A stretch of 64,000 nt of DNA, from contig JAKSZT010053928.1 in assembly GCA_026826555.1 (NCBI GenBank), positions 45,905,251-45,969,250 on the forward strand, given 5' to 3'. This DNA comes from Tolypeutes matacus. Lineage: Eukaryota > Chordata > Mammalia > Cingulata > Chlamyphoridae. Positions 22,251-33,030 of this stretch are shown in pieces (position 1 is the stretch's first letter; each line of letters opens with the position of its first letter). A model generated the notes under the pieces. That model was not told where the DNA came from, made no database searches, and saw only the letters and a list, made by a program, of their open reading frames with translations. A program made the position numbers and the translations under genes.

Positions 22251-23690
22251 CTTCTCCCCTACTTGACTATAATTTCCAGCAGGGCACAAAGAAAAAGTTC
22301 CCCCTGAGATTAATTTATTTATAGTATATGTTTAGTTGTGTATCTGAAGTTGGCATTTAGCTCTCTATATATATTCTTGAAAAGAAGAATTTTAAAGCTA
22401 AGTAACCTCTTTCATTCTATCAAGAATCCAGTCAAATAGAAAGGAAGGAACAGGTAAACATTTAGCTCACTGAGTGTACCTTGGTTATCTTTGAGAATTT
22501 TTGGACCTCTTGAATCTAAAATATCTTTATAGGTATTCTCAGAATCTGTCTTTCATCCCAAGTATTTAAGTAACAAGTACCTAGAACAAAATGAGAACGC
22601 TTTATTTTTGAAGTCATATATAAATATTTACACAATAATGCCCACCTTTGCTGGGCAACACAAACTAGATTCTACCTTGGGACCCATTAAAAGGTACCTG
22701 AATTACCTACATCTGTATTGTGTCTAGCCCCAAAGCCAAATGTCCTGAGACTAGGATCAAAAGTGTTTAGATGGACTGGTAACCCCAAAGCACTTAGGGA
22801 GCAATTTTCTTAAGACTTGAGTTTCTGGGAAAGTTTTATTTTATCACTCAGCTATTGTCTTGAATCTGCCATTCACTGAAAGATTTCTTTGGCTTTCATT
22901 CAATTCTCTACCTTCTGGGCTATCAGTATATTGCTGAGCACTTTTCCACCTAGACAGATAACAGGATTTCGTGACAGCTTCCAGTTTCATTACTACTGAA
23001 ACTATTTGTAGGTGTAGAATTTCTCTGTGTAGGCTGGTACTTGACTATGACTTATTTAGGCTTTTATTTATTGGCTCATAAAACTTGCCTGTGTCTACAA
23101 AATAACTCACTCATTCTTCTTCGGTGTGAGAACCTCGAAGTTCTTATCAACATGCATGTAAATAATCCAGGATGATCATCTGAGGGGCTGCTGGTCTATT
23201 GAAAGTCTACTTAGTAAAGAGATCCCTGGTCAATGGAAGAATTCCAGCTTTCAGGGTTCCTGTTGTACCCTTGAGGAGTTTTCAAGATAAATGGGATAAA
23301 ACTGGCAGAGAAGTTATGGAGCCAGAGTTTCTGTAAGTATTTGGAAGAGGCTTTCATACACAAAGGGGTGGCCACATCTGATCATTCTTTGGTTGATGTA
23401 CAAAAGAGAGAATACAACTTTTTAAGTAAACAGAGAAAACAGTCCAATTAATCAAGTTGAAGACATTCAAATTAAAACCAAAAAATCAGCATTCTATTTT
23501 TCCTATTTATGTTTTAAAAAACATTAATAGATTGTGTTCATGAGCAAGTGGTGAAACTTGTTCTTTCTTGCTTTGCTGATAATGTTCATCCTTTCTGGAA
23601 GTGACGGGCACTTTATATCAAGAGCCATAAAAACATTCTGATTTCCACTTTGGGAAATCCAAACTATGGGGGCCACATGAATAAAGAGAT
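22251..23690. other. unique AT-rich DNA
   Basis: Almost free of open frames over 60 codons and of recognisable repeats. Confidence 0.45.
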
Positions 23691-23694
23691 CCAT

Positions 23695-23840
23695 CACAGC
23701 AATGTTTATACTACTACAATATGAGGAATAAATTCCGTGCCCTGCAATGTGGAAATGGTTAAAGAAATGTTAATGGCCCCATTTGACGGGATATTATGCA
23801 GACACGTAGGTGGAGAGATTCTTATATGATCCCATATAAG
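23695..23840 (+). mobile_element. possible LINE-like remnant, plus orientation
   Basis: 'ggaaatggttaaagaaatgttaatggcccc' followed by 'gggatattatgcagacacgtagg' resembles the C-terminal ORF2/3' UTR wording of old L1 elements in sense orientation. Weak. Confidence 0.35.
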
Positions 23841-23844
23841 TGTT

Positions 23845-23960
23845 TATTGATTTTTCTTCCATGTGCCAGGCAGTGTGCCAGGTTCTGCAGCTACCTTGAT
23901 GAACAAAATCATTAGCATTTGTTACTGAGCCCATGGAGGTTATATTCTGGCAGGAGAGTT
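23845..23960 (-). mobile_element. L2 3'-end fragment
   Basis: 'aagtgtttattgatttttcttccatgtgccaggcagtgtgccaggttctgcagc' followed by 'gatgaacaaaatc' and 'ggaggttatattctggcagg' is a reverse L2 3' end. Confidence 0.75.
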
Positions 23961-25345
23961 AGATATTGGTGAAATTAACATGCCACCTTTAGGGCCAGTT
24001 CTGTTGTTTCAAGTCTTGTCTTAACCAAGCTGTTTGACCTGTATTTGGAGCTGACTCAGTATGCAGGATGGATAATCTTCATGTTGAGCTTACCTGTGGC
24101 TTAATAGCATCAAAAGGTAAGGCAGTGGGAACATTTGAGCAGCTTGTTAGGAGGGACGTATGGAATTCTCAAAGCACTCTGGAGAGCAAGGCTATTAGGA
24201 GATCTGAAAGCCAATGTTTCTAAGCTGAGATGAGTCTTTTGTTGACCTAACTGTTTATTTGGGAAATACAGTGTTTCTGCTTCTTTCATGTATGGTTTTT
24301 TTTTAAAAAAAATCCTGGGTGCTGGAAACAGAATTTGAATAATTAAGGAGCAATTTTTATTGTATCTCATAAAACTATAATGTTAAGTTTGTTGCATGAT
24401 AAAGATAATGTGGTAGTATTAGTCCCGCGGTTCAACTGTGAACTCTATGATATTCCCTCTTCACAGTTTAATGAGCTCTTGCTGTGACAAAGGACAACAT
24501 TAGGCACTTAAAGAAAATTAGCTTTTCTATCTAATTTGCAGATGTTGAGGCAAAGGTTAAGGAGTAATGTAATGATAGATTCCATGATTTAGGGGTTTAT
24601 CTGAACCAAAAGTTTGGTGAATGTGTATATTTTAGAGGAAAACAATTTATTTCTTCTCAATAGGATTCTCTCTTCTATGGTCAGTTTTAAAAGTTATCAA
24701 TGACTAACCACCTTTGAGTTTTGCTTTCTTAATTTTATTTTTTTATGTAAATGGATTTGATTCTTGTCCTCCTTCCAATGGAAAACATATGTTTCTTAAT
24801 TTAATGATAAAGGAAAGGTTCCCCCCTCACTTTCTTCTTCAGTAGAACCCTCCTCAACCCTATTTGCTATCAGTATCATGAAAGAAGCATTTGCTTCTGA
24901 GTTTTAGATATGGCAGCTAAAAAAGTCATTTTAAAATAAGCCTCTCACATACACAGAAAACAAAAACCTTGGTCTGCTATCAAAAAGACCACTCACTAAT
25001 CAGGTTGTCCTGCCTCTCTGTGCCTTTGTGTGCAGGCTGTACCTCTGCAAGCATTATGAAGCCACCTATTAATGCTTCTGACTGCAGAGATCCCAGCTGC
25101 TGTTTTCAACAACTTCAGAATGCTTTCTCCAAGTATGAGTCAGGGAAACAAAAAGGCCACATCAAAGAATCAGCCTTCAGGGCTTCCAAGCTGTGTACCT
25201 TGGAAATAGAGCTCTCTTTCCCCTTCTGCTTCTCAAAAGGCTGGGAGTGGGAGTAGCAGTGGCTAACATGTTGCATCAACATACAGTAATTAATTCCATA
25301 CAGGAAGTAGATTGCCCATCTGAAGAGAACTTGGAATAGCCAGTT
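23961..25345. other. unique AT-rich DNA
   Basis: No repeat recognised. The 95-residue frame at 24969-25256 (Cys-containing, Lys-rich middle) has no family that I know, and I do not see a promoter or splice context. Confidence 0.4.
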
Positions 25346-25360
25346 TAAATATATGAGACA

Positions 25361-26381
25361 GGTTCTATTTTGGAATCTGTGCTCCTGAGAGTGACAGAAT
25401 TAGACTCAAATAAGTCCTCCCTGCACATGGTTCACCAGTCCCTTCTATTCAAACCTACATGTGATGCTGGAGTTTCTTAGGTATACTTCCAGAGACTGGA
25501 GCCTCCCGTCTACCTATGTGCCAGGTGTGCAGGAAATCTAGGTGGAACTGCAACTCCTACCCTACAGCTCAATGGACTCATCCAAGTCACCTGGTGAGGA
25601 GACAACGATGGGAAATGGCCATCCCAGGGAATGGAGAGGGCCTGCATCTGCAGGCAGGATCATCCCACCCACCATATCCATGGGATATAAAACCTCTCTC
25701 ACTTGGAGTTGGAGTGGACATCACCATCCCAGTCGCCTCTGGATTGGGGGAAGAACTATGGACTAGAGTGGACTTGATGGTATTCTCTTGCTCACATATG
25801 GTGATTCTTGCAATGCAAGAAATTATAACAATGAGGTGGAGCCAGTGGCCACTTGACAGTTTTTGGGTAGGGAGGGGATGAGCAGTTGAAATACAGGGGC
25901 TTCTTTGGGAGTTGGAGGTTGTCCTGAGTACTGTTGTGGCAATGGATGTAGGCCATTTTAAATCAGCACACACCACTCAGAACTGAGTGGGAGAGAGTGT
26001 GGTCTACAGTGTGAACTGTGGTCTATGGTTGGTGGCAAGGCTCCAGGATGTGTAAGTTCATTGAGGTTGGTGGGCCACACTGTGGGAGATGTTTGTGTGG
26101 GATGTGGTGGGAGGTGTGGGAGGTGGGCAACATGGGAATCCCAGTGGGTTCTGTGTAATATTTTAGGTAATCTAAGCACCTCTTAAAATATATGTATATA
26201 TATATATATAAATAACATTTTTGTAAGCAAATACACATATATGCACATATATTTATATATCATTTTGCAAATGTTTGTATGTATTGTGAGAATTTTGATT
26301 TTTACCCATAATAAAAAAAAAAAAGAAAAAAAAAAAAAAGAAAAAATGTTTTCCATATAAATAAATAAATAAATAAATAAA
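25361..26381 (+). mobile_element. 5'-truncated L1 3'-UTR insertion with intact target-site duplication
   Basis: From 25361 to about 26180 the sequence aligns with the minus-strand L1 3' UTR at 59075-59930: matching blocks include 'ggaatctgtgctcct', 'aataagtcctccctgcacatgg', 'ctcaatggactca' and 'ggagccagtggccact'. It is cut off at its 5' end. The 15-bp duplication taaatatatgagaca is perfect at 25346-25360 and 26382-26396, and the target reads TTT/AAAT, fitting L1 endonuclease. Between the L1 end (about 26180) and the right duplication lie about 130 bp of non-L1 AT-rich DNA, an A-rich run (26313-26346) and an AAAT microsatellite. The 121- and 129-residue frames inside are UTR, not genes. Confidence 0.92.
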
Positions 26382-26390
26382 TAAATATAT
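26313..26390 (+). repeat. A-rich tail and AAAT microsatellite
   Basis: A-runs broken by single G residues (26313-26346), twelve other bases, then about seven aaat units form the 3' end of the L1 insertion. Confidence 0.9.
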
Positions 26391-26603
26391 GAGACATGGA
26401 GAGTGTGACTGACTAAATTGGCAGGAGAGTAGGGTTCTGTTGAAAATTTCTTGCTGGTGAAGATTATTTAAATATTCTGAGGTTATCTCAGATACAGTAC
26501 TAGTTTCATATCTGTTTTATTTGCACATGGACATCTCAACAGAACTGGGTACCTGAACTCATGGTTTCCTTCCATGGGCTTTGGAAAAAACTGAGAGAGA
26601 ATG

Positions 26604-26605
<2 letters not shown>

Positions 26606-26668
<63 letters not shown>

Positions 26669-26671
26669 ACT
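26606..26671 (+). repeat. compound (CT)n(CA)n microsatellite
   Basis: About 19 CT units (26606-26643) pass directly into about 14 CA units (26643-26670). It makes a poly Ser-Leu/Thr-His frame on the plus strand and an Arg-Glu/Val-Cys frame on the minus strand. Confidence 0.97.
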
Positions 26672-26964
26672 CCTAGTGTATTATTTCAGGGCTGATGAAA
26701 ATCAAAGTCTTGGCTTCTGTACTGATATCAATTTAAGTAATGCAGATCTTTGGAAAGTAAGGATAGTTTTCCTTCATTTCTCCTCATTTCCATACCCCAC
26801 CCCAATCCTGCATTATTCCATGTGCCTTAAGGAACCAGTGATAACAATTCAGATTATATCCATTTGGGAAATTTTAAATTTACATATCAGCATAGCTATC
26901 CACAGACACTATGTATATATGTATCAGTTTTCTTTTTAAATTTTAGGAAGAGGGATCATTTCTA
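26672..26964. other. unique DNA
   Basis: Nothing recognised apart from the microsatellite edge. Confidence 0.4.
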
Positions 26965-27423
26965 TAATGTTTTATTTTAACTTTTTATTTTGAAAACCTT
27001 TCAAACTTAAAAGACAGTTAAAAGATAATACAATCCCCACATAGAGAACTACAATATACCCCTACACCCCCCTCAGATATCTAGATCCACCAATTTTAAC
27101 ATTTTGTCCCATTTGCCAAATCACTCTATCTATCCATCTATTTATCCATCCATCTGTCTGTCTCTCAATCCATTTTCTGAACACTTGAGTATAGGTTGTA
27201 TATATTATGCTCCTGAACACTTAATACTTCCAGGTACATTTCCTAAGACAAAGATATTCACTAATGTAACCGCCTTAAGTGCTGTTATCAAGTTTAAGAA
27301 ATTTAACATTGATATAAAGCTTATAGTCTATATTCCAATTTGTTCATATGTTCTAATAATGTCCTTTTTAGCCTTTTCTCTTCTCTTGATAGATCTCATG
27401 TATTGCATTAATTATAATTGTTT
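26965..27423 (-). mobile_element. old L1 (L1M) 3'-UTR fragment
   Basis: 'actttttattttgaaaacctttcaaacttaaaagacag', 'cccacatagagaactacaatatacccctacaccc', 'accaattttaacattttgtcccatttgcc', 'catttcctaagacaaagatattc' and 'aataatgtcctttttagcc' are the reverse complement of a mid-age L1M 3' UTR. It contains a degenerate TCCA/TCTA simple repeat at 27125-27175. Confidence 0.8.
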
Positions 27424-27431
27424 CTCTAGTT

Positions 27432-27645
27432 CAGGGGTTCCTAACCAGGGGTCCATGGACCCCCTTTGCGAGTCTGTGAGTTTGAATTGAAAATCCAAAA
27501 GAACATTATTCTTGAGGGGATGTGTTGGTGTGGGTGTGATATATTTATTAAATAATACACAGTATAGTCTGGACTTAGAAGGGGTCCGTGGTTTTCACCT
27601 GACTGGCAGAGGGGTCCATGGAATAAAAAAGGTTAAGAACCCCTG
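27432..27645 (+). mobile_element. non-autonomous hAT element, copy 2 of 3
   Basis: This 214-bp element starts caggggttcctaacc and ends gttaagaacccctg. Flanking 8-mers ctctagtt (27424-27431) and ctttagtt (27646-27653) differ at one base. The interior shares 'ggatgtgttggtgtgggtgtgatatattta', 'aataatacacagtatagt' and 'ggtccgtggttttcacctgactggca' with the copy at 31845-32043 and, in reverse, with 2524-2732. It sits at the boundary of an L1M fragment and a HAL1 element. Confidence 0.9.
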
Positions 27646-27654
27646 CTTTAGTTG

Positions 27655-29660
27655 CTCTTTCTTTTTTTTTTTGGTTAATTGTGGAAACATATATATATAA
27701 CATACACTTTCTAATTTCAACTTCTCCCAAGCATACCATTCAGTGGGATTAATCACATTCACTATGTTGTGGTATCCTCACCACCTACCATTACTAAACT
27801 TTCCCATCTCCCCAAACAAAAACCCTACAACCCATTTTGAATTAACTCCCCATTCACTGCCTCCCTTATCTGGCAATGTGTACTCTAATTTCTGTCTCTA
27901 TGAGTTTGCATAATCTGTGATATTTTCTCTGTTGTTTCCATGGTGCTTAAATTTAATATCCTAAATGTATGACAATCTAGTTTGCTTTGAATCCAGCTTA
28001 ACTTCAATAGTATATACAAACTATGGTCCTATACCCCTCCATCCCCCAATTTTTATGTAGATATTGTCAGAATTACATATTTATACATTGTGAGTCCCAA
28101 AACCACCGATTTCTCATTACATTTTATGCATTTGCTTTTAATACCCTGTAGGAAGTAAAATATGGAGTTATAAACCAAAAATACAATAGTACTGACATTT
28201 ATATTTTCTCATGTTTTTATCCTTATCATAGAATTTTATTTCTTTATGCAGCTTCAATCTGTTGTCTATTGTCCTTTCCTTTCAACCTGCAGAACTCTCC
28301 TTAACATCTTTTGTAGGGCCAATCTAGTGGCAATGAACATCCTCAACTTTTGTTTATCTACGGTTGTCTTAATTCTTCCTTCATTTTTGAAAGAAACTTT
28401 GCTGGATATAGAATTCTTGGTTGGCTTTTTTTTTTTTTTTTTTTTTTTTTTTTGCCTTCAGCAGCTTAAATATGTCATCCCACTGCCTTCTTGCCTCCAT
28501 GACTTTTGATGAGAAATTTTATTGAGGCTCCCTTGCATGTGACACATTGCTTCTGTCTTGCAGCTTTCAGAAATTTATCTTTATCTTTGGCATTTGGCTA
28601 TTTGATTATAATATGTCATGGTATAGACCTAGTTAGGTTTATCCTGTTTGAGCATCTTGGCTGTACATTCACATCTTTAGTTAAATTTAGAAAGTTTTCA
28701 AAAATTTGGAAATATGTCTTTGCATATTCTCTTTGCCCCTTTCTCTCTTCTTCTTCTTGGGTTCCCACAAAGGGTATATTGGTATGCTCAATGGTGTTCC
28801 ACAAGCTCCTCAGGCTCTGTTTAGTTTTCTTTATTCCATCTTCTTTCTGTCCTCAGTTTGGATGATTTCAATTGTCTTATCTTCAAATTCTCTTATTCTT
28901 TCTTCTGCCAGTCTGCTGTTGAACCCCTCCAGGGAATTTTTAATTTTTGTGACTGTGGTCTTTAGCTCTGTTTGGTCCCTTCTCATAATTTCTATCTCTC
29001 TATAGATATTTTTTTGTGTTCACCTCGCATTTTTTCTGATTTCTTTTAGTTCTTGCCCATATTTTCCTTTGGATCTTCAGTGATATTTAGGATCAGTTTT
29101 TTAAAGTCTTTGTGTGGTATGTCCTAGGTATGCTCCTCCTCACTGATGGTTTCTAATGTTTTAATCTTTTCCCTTGCCTAGACCATTGCTTCTTTTTTCC
29201 TTGTATGTTTTGTAATCTTTTGTTGAAACATGGACATTTTGATATTTTAATGTGTTACTGCTGGAATTTAGATTCTGAGATATTTGTTCCTTAAGCTTGT
29301 ATCCAGCTAGTATTATGACAGAGCTTTCCTTGACTGCCAGGAGCTAACCAAAAAAAAAAAAAAAAAAAGGAAGAAAAAGAAAACACCTTTGCCAGTCTTT
29401 AAGGATTGTCCTGTGTAGGTGCTCTCCTTCAAGCTTATCCATACAGTGAGTTTGGAGAATAGCTCCAGGCCAAAGTTTAGAGGTCTCCCTGATCCTATCT
29501 GCACTTGCATCTTGTCTTGCCTTGGGCATGTGCCTGTGACCTTGGGAATTCCCCTATTTACATGGCTCTGACTGTTCCCTCTTCCCTAAAAAACAATTTC
29601 CCCATGGTCCTAGGCACTACACTGTAGTCCTGTAGCCAGAAATCCCCTTGTCATTCCCCC
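27655..29660 (-). mobile_element. HAL1 (half-L1) element
   Basis: Left to right this is a reversed HAL1: the 3' UTR (27670-28230, with 'aacatacactttctaatttcaac', 'aaccctacaacccattttg'), the ORF1 region (about 28240-29000), and the 5' UTR (29000-29660, with 'agtgagtttggagaatagctcc' and 'ccaaagtttagaggtctccc'). The minus-strand frame 28616-28804 reads an L1 ORF1-like stretch (NTIEHTNI ... EEEERKGQ ... IFENFLNL), the segment preceding the RNA-binding domain. No ORF2 lies between ORF1 and the 3' UTR, which is what defines HAL1. ORF1 is broken by many stops and by a 28-base T run at 28426-28453. The element is dead. Confidence 0.8.
28426..28453. repeat. T28 run inside HAL1 ORF1
   Basis: A run of 28 T residues where ORF1 has a short A-rich (Lys) tract on the minus strand, so it looks like an expanded homopolymer rather than an insertion. 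Confidence 0.85.
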
Positions 29661-31790
29661 TATTAGCATTTGGATGTTAAAATGTTATAGTTTTAGTCAG
29701 TCTCATGGGTAAATGTTGTTTGATTTGTATTTCTGTGACTATAGTAAACCTATAGTTTCAAATTTATAGGCGATTCATAATCTTTTAAAGTTGTCTATTA
29801 ATATTCTTTGCCCATTTTCTACTACAGTCTGTTTATCTTATTAATATGAAGGAGATATCTTTATATTTGTGATATTAAGTGTTTGTTTCTTATAGGAGTT
29901 GGAAATATTTTCTTTGTTTGGTTTTTGGCTTGATTCATAGCGTACTTGTTTTTAAAATGTATGGTTTTTATGTAAATTGCATCTATCCATTTTTTCCCTT
30001 TATGGCTTCTGAGTTTAATATCTTGCCTCTTCTACCCTGAGGTTATAAAAACAATTTATATATTTTCTCCCAAAACTCTTATTTATTTACACTTGTGACT
30101 TCAATCCATCAAGAGTTTGTAAATTTAAAGGAATTTTCCTCCAAAGGCATAGCGAGTATTCTAATATAATTTACTGATAAATATCATGCTTTCTTTATTG
30201 AGCTGAAGTATGAAATTTATTCTAGTTTACTTCACATTTACAGTTGCATTTGTTTATAGACATTCTATTCTGTCCTAATGATTTGTCTCTGAGGTAGTAG
30301 CAATTAGCAATTTATCTTTTTCTATTCTGGTTTATGGTATTTTTAAAGTATGTTTTAATGGCTTATAGGGCAAAACTTTAAAACATGTTTTAAAATATTT
30401 TTGCATATTAATTCTTTCATATGAATTTTAGAGTGATTTTTGTCTGGTACCTTCCTCTCCCAAAATATTCCCATTGCAATTTTATTGGAATTATATCATT
30501 TATATATTATTTTATGAATAATCACTTTTATGATATTACCTATATCCAGGTATAAAGTATGTGTCCTTCTATTTATTTATAAATAACTTTTGCACTTTTT
30601 TTTCATGTAAGTGTTCTATGAATACTTTTGTAAAATTTATTCCTAGGTATAGTAGAGCTTTGAAACGTTTTGTTCAATTTTCTTTCCTTTTACTCTACAG
30701 TACAAATAAGCACTATTGATTTTTTTATATTTCTCTTATTTAACTAGCTGCTTAAATATATTCTCTATTTTTAGTCATATATCTTGAGTGTTCTAGATAT
30801 ACACAAATAGCTACTGATTATTTGTATATTATTTTCCAATAAATATAAATAAATAACTACTGATTTTGTAGATTATTTTCCAATATCTGTACCATGTGTT
30901 TCATTTTCACATCTTACTACATCTACCAGAAGCTCCAAAACAGTGTCGAAAAGTATATTAGTGATAGAGGGCATATTTACCTTATTTGTGATTTTAATAT
31001 GAAAATGATCAGTATTTGTTTGGTAAATACTCTTTCTCATGCTTAGGGAGTTTTGTTTTTTTTTAATGCTTATCTTCCTTAATGTTAAGAATTCTTGCAG
31101 AATTTTAGTAAGTGATTTTTAGCATCTAAGGATATCACCTATTTTAATTTCAATTTGTTAATATAATAAATTCAATTGATAGATTTTAAATATTCACCCA
31201 GGCTTGTATAATAGAATAAACTATACTTGGCTATAGTGTATTTTGATTTTATCACAATGCCAAATACAATTTGCTAACATTCTATTTAAAATATTTTCAT
31301 TTGATTTTATAAATGAAATTAGAATTTCTTTTTCTGTGCTGTTTATCAGGCTTTGGTACGATGATCTGCTGGCTTAGTAAAGTTACTTGTGAAACTTTGA
31401 AATTTTTCTCTTCTCTAGGACAATTTACATTGTTTGGGGATTATCTACTCCTTGTAATTTAGAAAAATTCAATTGGAATACCCTATTTGCCTATTTTTAA
31501 ACCATAGATCCTTAACAAAATATTTATCTTCTGTTGTCAACTTCAGTCTTGTACTTCTTCTTGTGTTAATTTTAGTTATGTTTTTGCTTAAAAAGTATTC
31601 ATATCCTAATGCAATATCAGAGAATTGATTGCACATAATATTTTCATTTTGCAAGTAATTTCTCTCTTCATGATTATGTCTTATTTTTAGTCTTTATGTT
31701 GTGTGCATTTATCTTTTTTTCTTAACCAAGATGCCAGGGCATTGCCTATTTTGTTTTTTCAAATAAACCAGCTATGAGTTTAATTCATCC
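29661..31790 (-). mobile_element. old L1 (L1M) ORF2 remnant
   Basis: About 2.1 kb of reversed ORF2 3' half: 'ttgatttgtatttctgtgactatag', 'attctttgcccattttctac', 'tttgtaaaatttattcctaggtat', 'gtaagtgatttttagcatctaagg' and 'ttcaaataaaccagctatgagtttaattc' appear in the order expected when reading ORF2 backwards. No frame longer than about 60 codons survives. It lies directly next to HAL1 and is a separate insertion of similar age. Confidence 0.72.
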
Positions 31791-32240
31791 TTCTTTTGCT
31801 GGTTTGCTTGCCTCGTGGTTTTGACGTTATCCCTCTGCCTAGAACAGGGGTTCTTAACAAGGGGTCCGTGAGCTTGAATTGAAATTTTAAAAAAAACAAC
31901 TTTATTCTTGTGGGGACGTGTTGGTGCAGGTGTGATATATTTCTTAAATAATACACAGTATAGTGTGGACTTAGTAAGGGGTCCGTGGTTTTCACCTGAC
32001 TGGCAAAGGGGTCTGTGGAACAAAAAAAGATTAAGAACCCCTGGCCTAGAACATCTACCATGAGGTTTCTGCATGACAGTCCCTGCCTATGGTGACAGTC
32101 TCAGCTCAAATGCCTCAGAGAAAACATTACTGATCACCTTTCCTTACCATCCTCCCATCCCCCTGCACATCCCATTCCATGACCCTTTTTTATAAAAGTT
32201 CTTTATAGCTCATATCATTGTCTGAAATTGTCCACTCTTA
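31791..32240 (+). mobile_element. L2 fragment, split by the hAT element
   Basis: After the hAT copy come 'ggtgacagtctcagctcaaatgcctcagag', 'attactgatcacctttccttacca' and 'ttctttatagctcatatcattgtctgaaatt', typical of distal L2 in sense orientation. Confidence 0.7.
31845..32043 (+). mobile_element. non-autonomous hAT element, copy 3 of 3
   Basis: This 199-bp element runs from caggggttcttaac to gttaagaacccctg-like end (attaagaacccctg) with a perfect 8-bp duplication gcctagaa at 31837-31844 and 32044-32051. It split an L2 fragment: 'ctctgcctagaa' on the left continues as 'catctaccatgag' after the right duplication. Two overlapping minus-strand frames of 93 and 100 residues inside it have no transposase character. 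Confidence 0.93.
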
Positions 32241-33030
32241 AATTTTTAAATAGGCTTGATTTTTTAAAGTAATTTGGATTTACAGAAAATTGAGAAGTTG
32301 GCACAGAGTTCTCATGCAGCACATACCCAGTTTCCCCTATTATCAGCTTCTTACATTACAGTGGTACATTTGTCACAGGTCATGACACATTATTATTAAC
32401 AGAAGATGATACTTTTCTCAGATTTCTTTAGTTTTTATCTAATGTCCTTTTTCTGTCTCAGGATCCCATCCAGGATACCACATTACATTTAGTCATCATT
32501 TCTCTTTAAGCTCCTCTTGGCATTTTCTCAGACTTTCCTTGTTTTTGATGACCTTCCTTTACAGTTTGAAGAGTACTAGTCAGGTATTTTTTTTTTACAA
32601 AGCCTCTCTGTTGGAATTGGATGTTTTTCCCATTATTAGAATGAGTTTATGCGTTTGGGGAAGAAGAACACAGAAGTAAAGTGCCATTTTCATCATGTCA
32701 TATCTAGGGTACTTACTAGCAACAAGATTTATTTATAGCTGTTGATGTTGGCCCTGGTCACCTGGCTAAGGTAGGTCTTTCTTTCCCCTTTCCATACTAT
32801 AATCTTTGGAAGGAAGCCACTATGTTCAGCCCACAATTAAGGAGAGAGGAGTTATGCAACTTCTTGAGGGCAGGGTATCTGTATAAATTATTTATCTACC
32901 TTTTTTTGGTTAATCTATTTATCATCTGTCCTCATTCACTACCATATCCATTGAATCAAGAACAGTGGCAAAAACAAACAAACAAACTATGGGCAATGGT
33001 GTGGTATGGGCAGCTCCTAGTCAGGGTTAA
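32241..33030 (-). mobile_element. old L1 (L1M) 3' UTR
   Basis: Reverse complement of a well-known L1M 3' UTR: 'ggatttacagaaaattgagaagttggcacag', 'cagtttcccctattatcagcttcttacatt', 'caggatcccatccaggataccacattacatttag', 'gactttccttgtttttgatgacc', 'taaagtgccattttcatcatgtcat', 'ctttggaaggaagccactatg', 'cttgagggcagggtatctgtataaattat'. Confidence 0.88.

Noticed and set aside
24969..25256. 95-residue frame with several Cys residues as a small gene
   Set aside because: No recognisable family, no splice sites or promoter that I can support, and frames of this length occur by chance here.
25516..25976. Overlapping 121- and 129-residue frames on opposite strands
   Set aside because: Both lie in the truncated L1 3' UTR copy.
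28246..29005. Several hydrophobic plus-strand frames that look like membrane proteins
   Set aside because: They are antisense of HAL1 ORF1; poly-T and TTC-rich sequence gives Phe/Leu/Ser-rich translations.
31772..32074. Two minus-strand frames of 93 and 100 residues, partly alike the plus-strand frame at 2436-2696
   Set aside because: The likeness comes from the shared non-autonomous hAT element, which does not encode a transposase.
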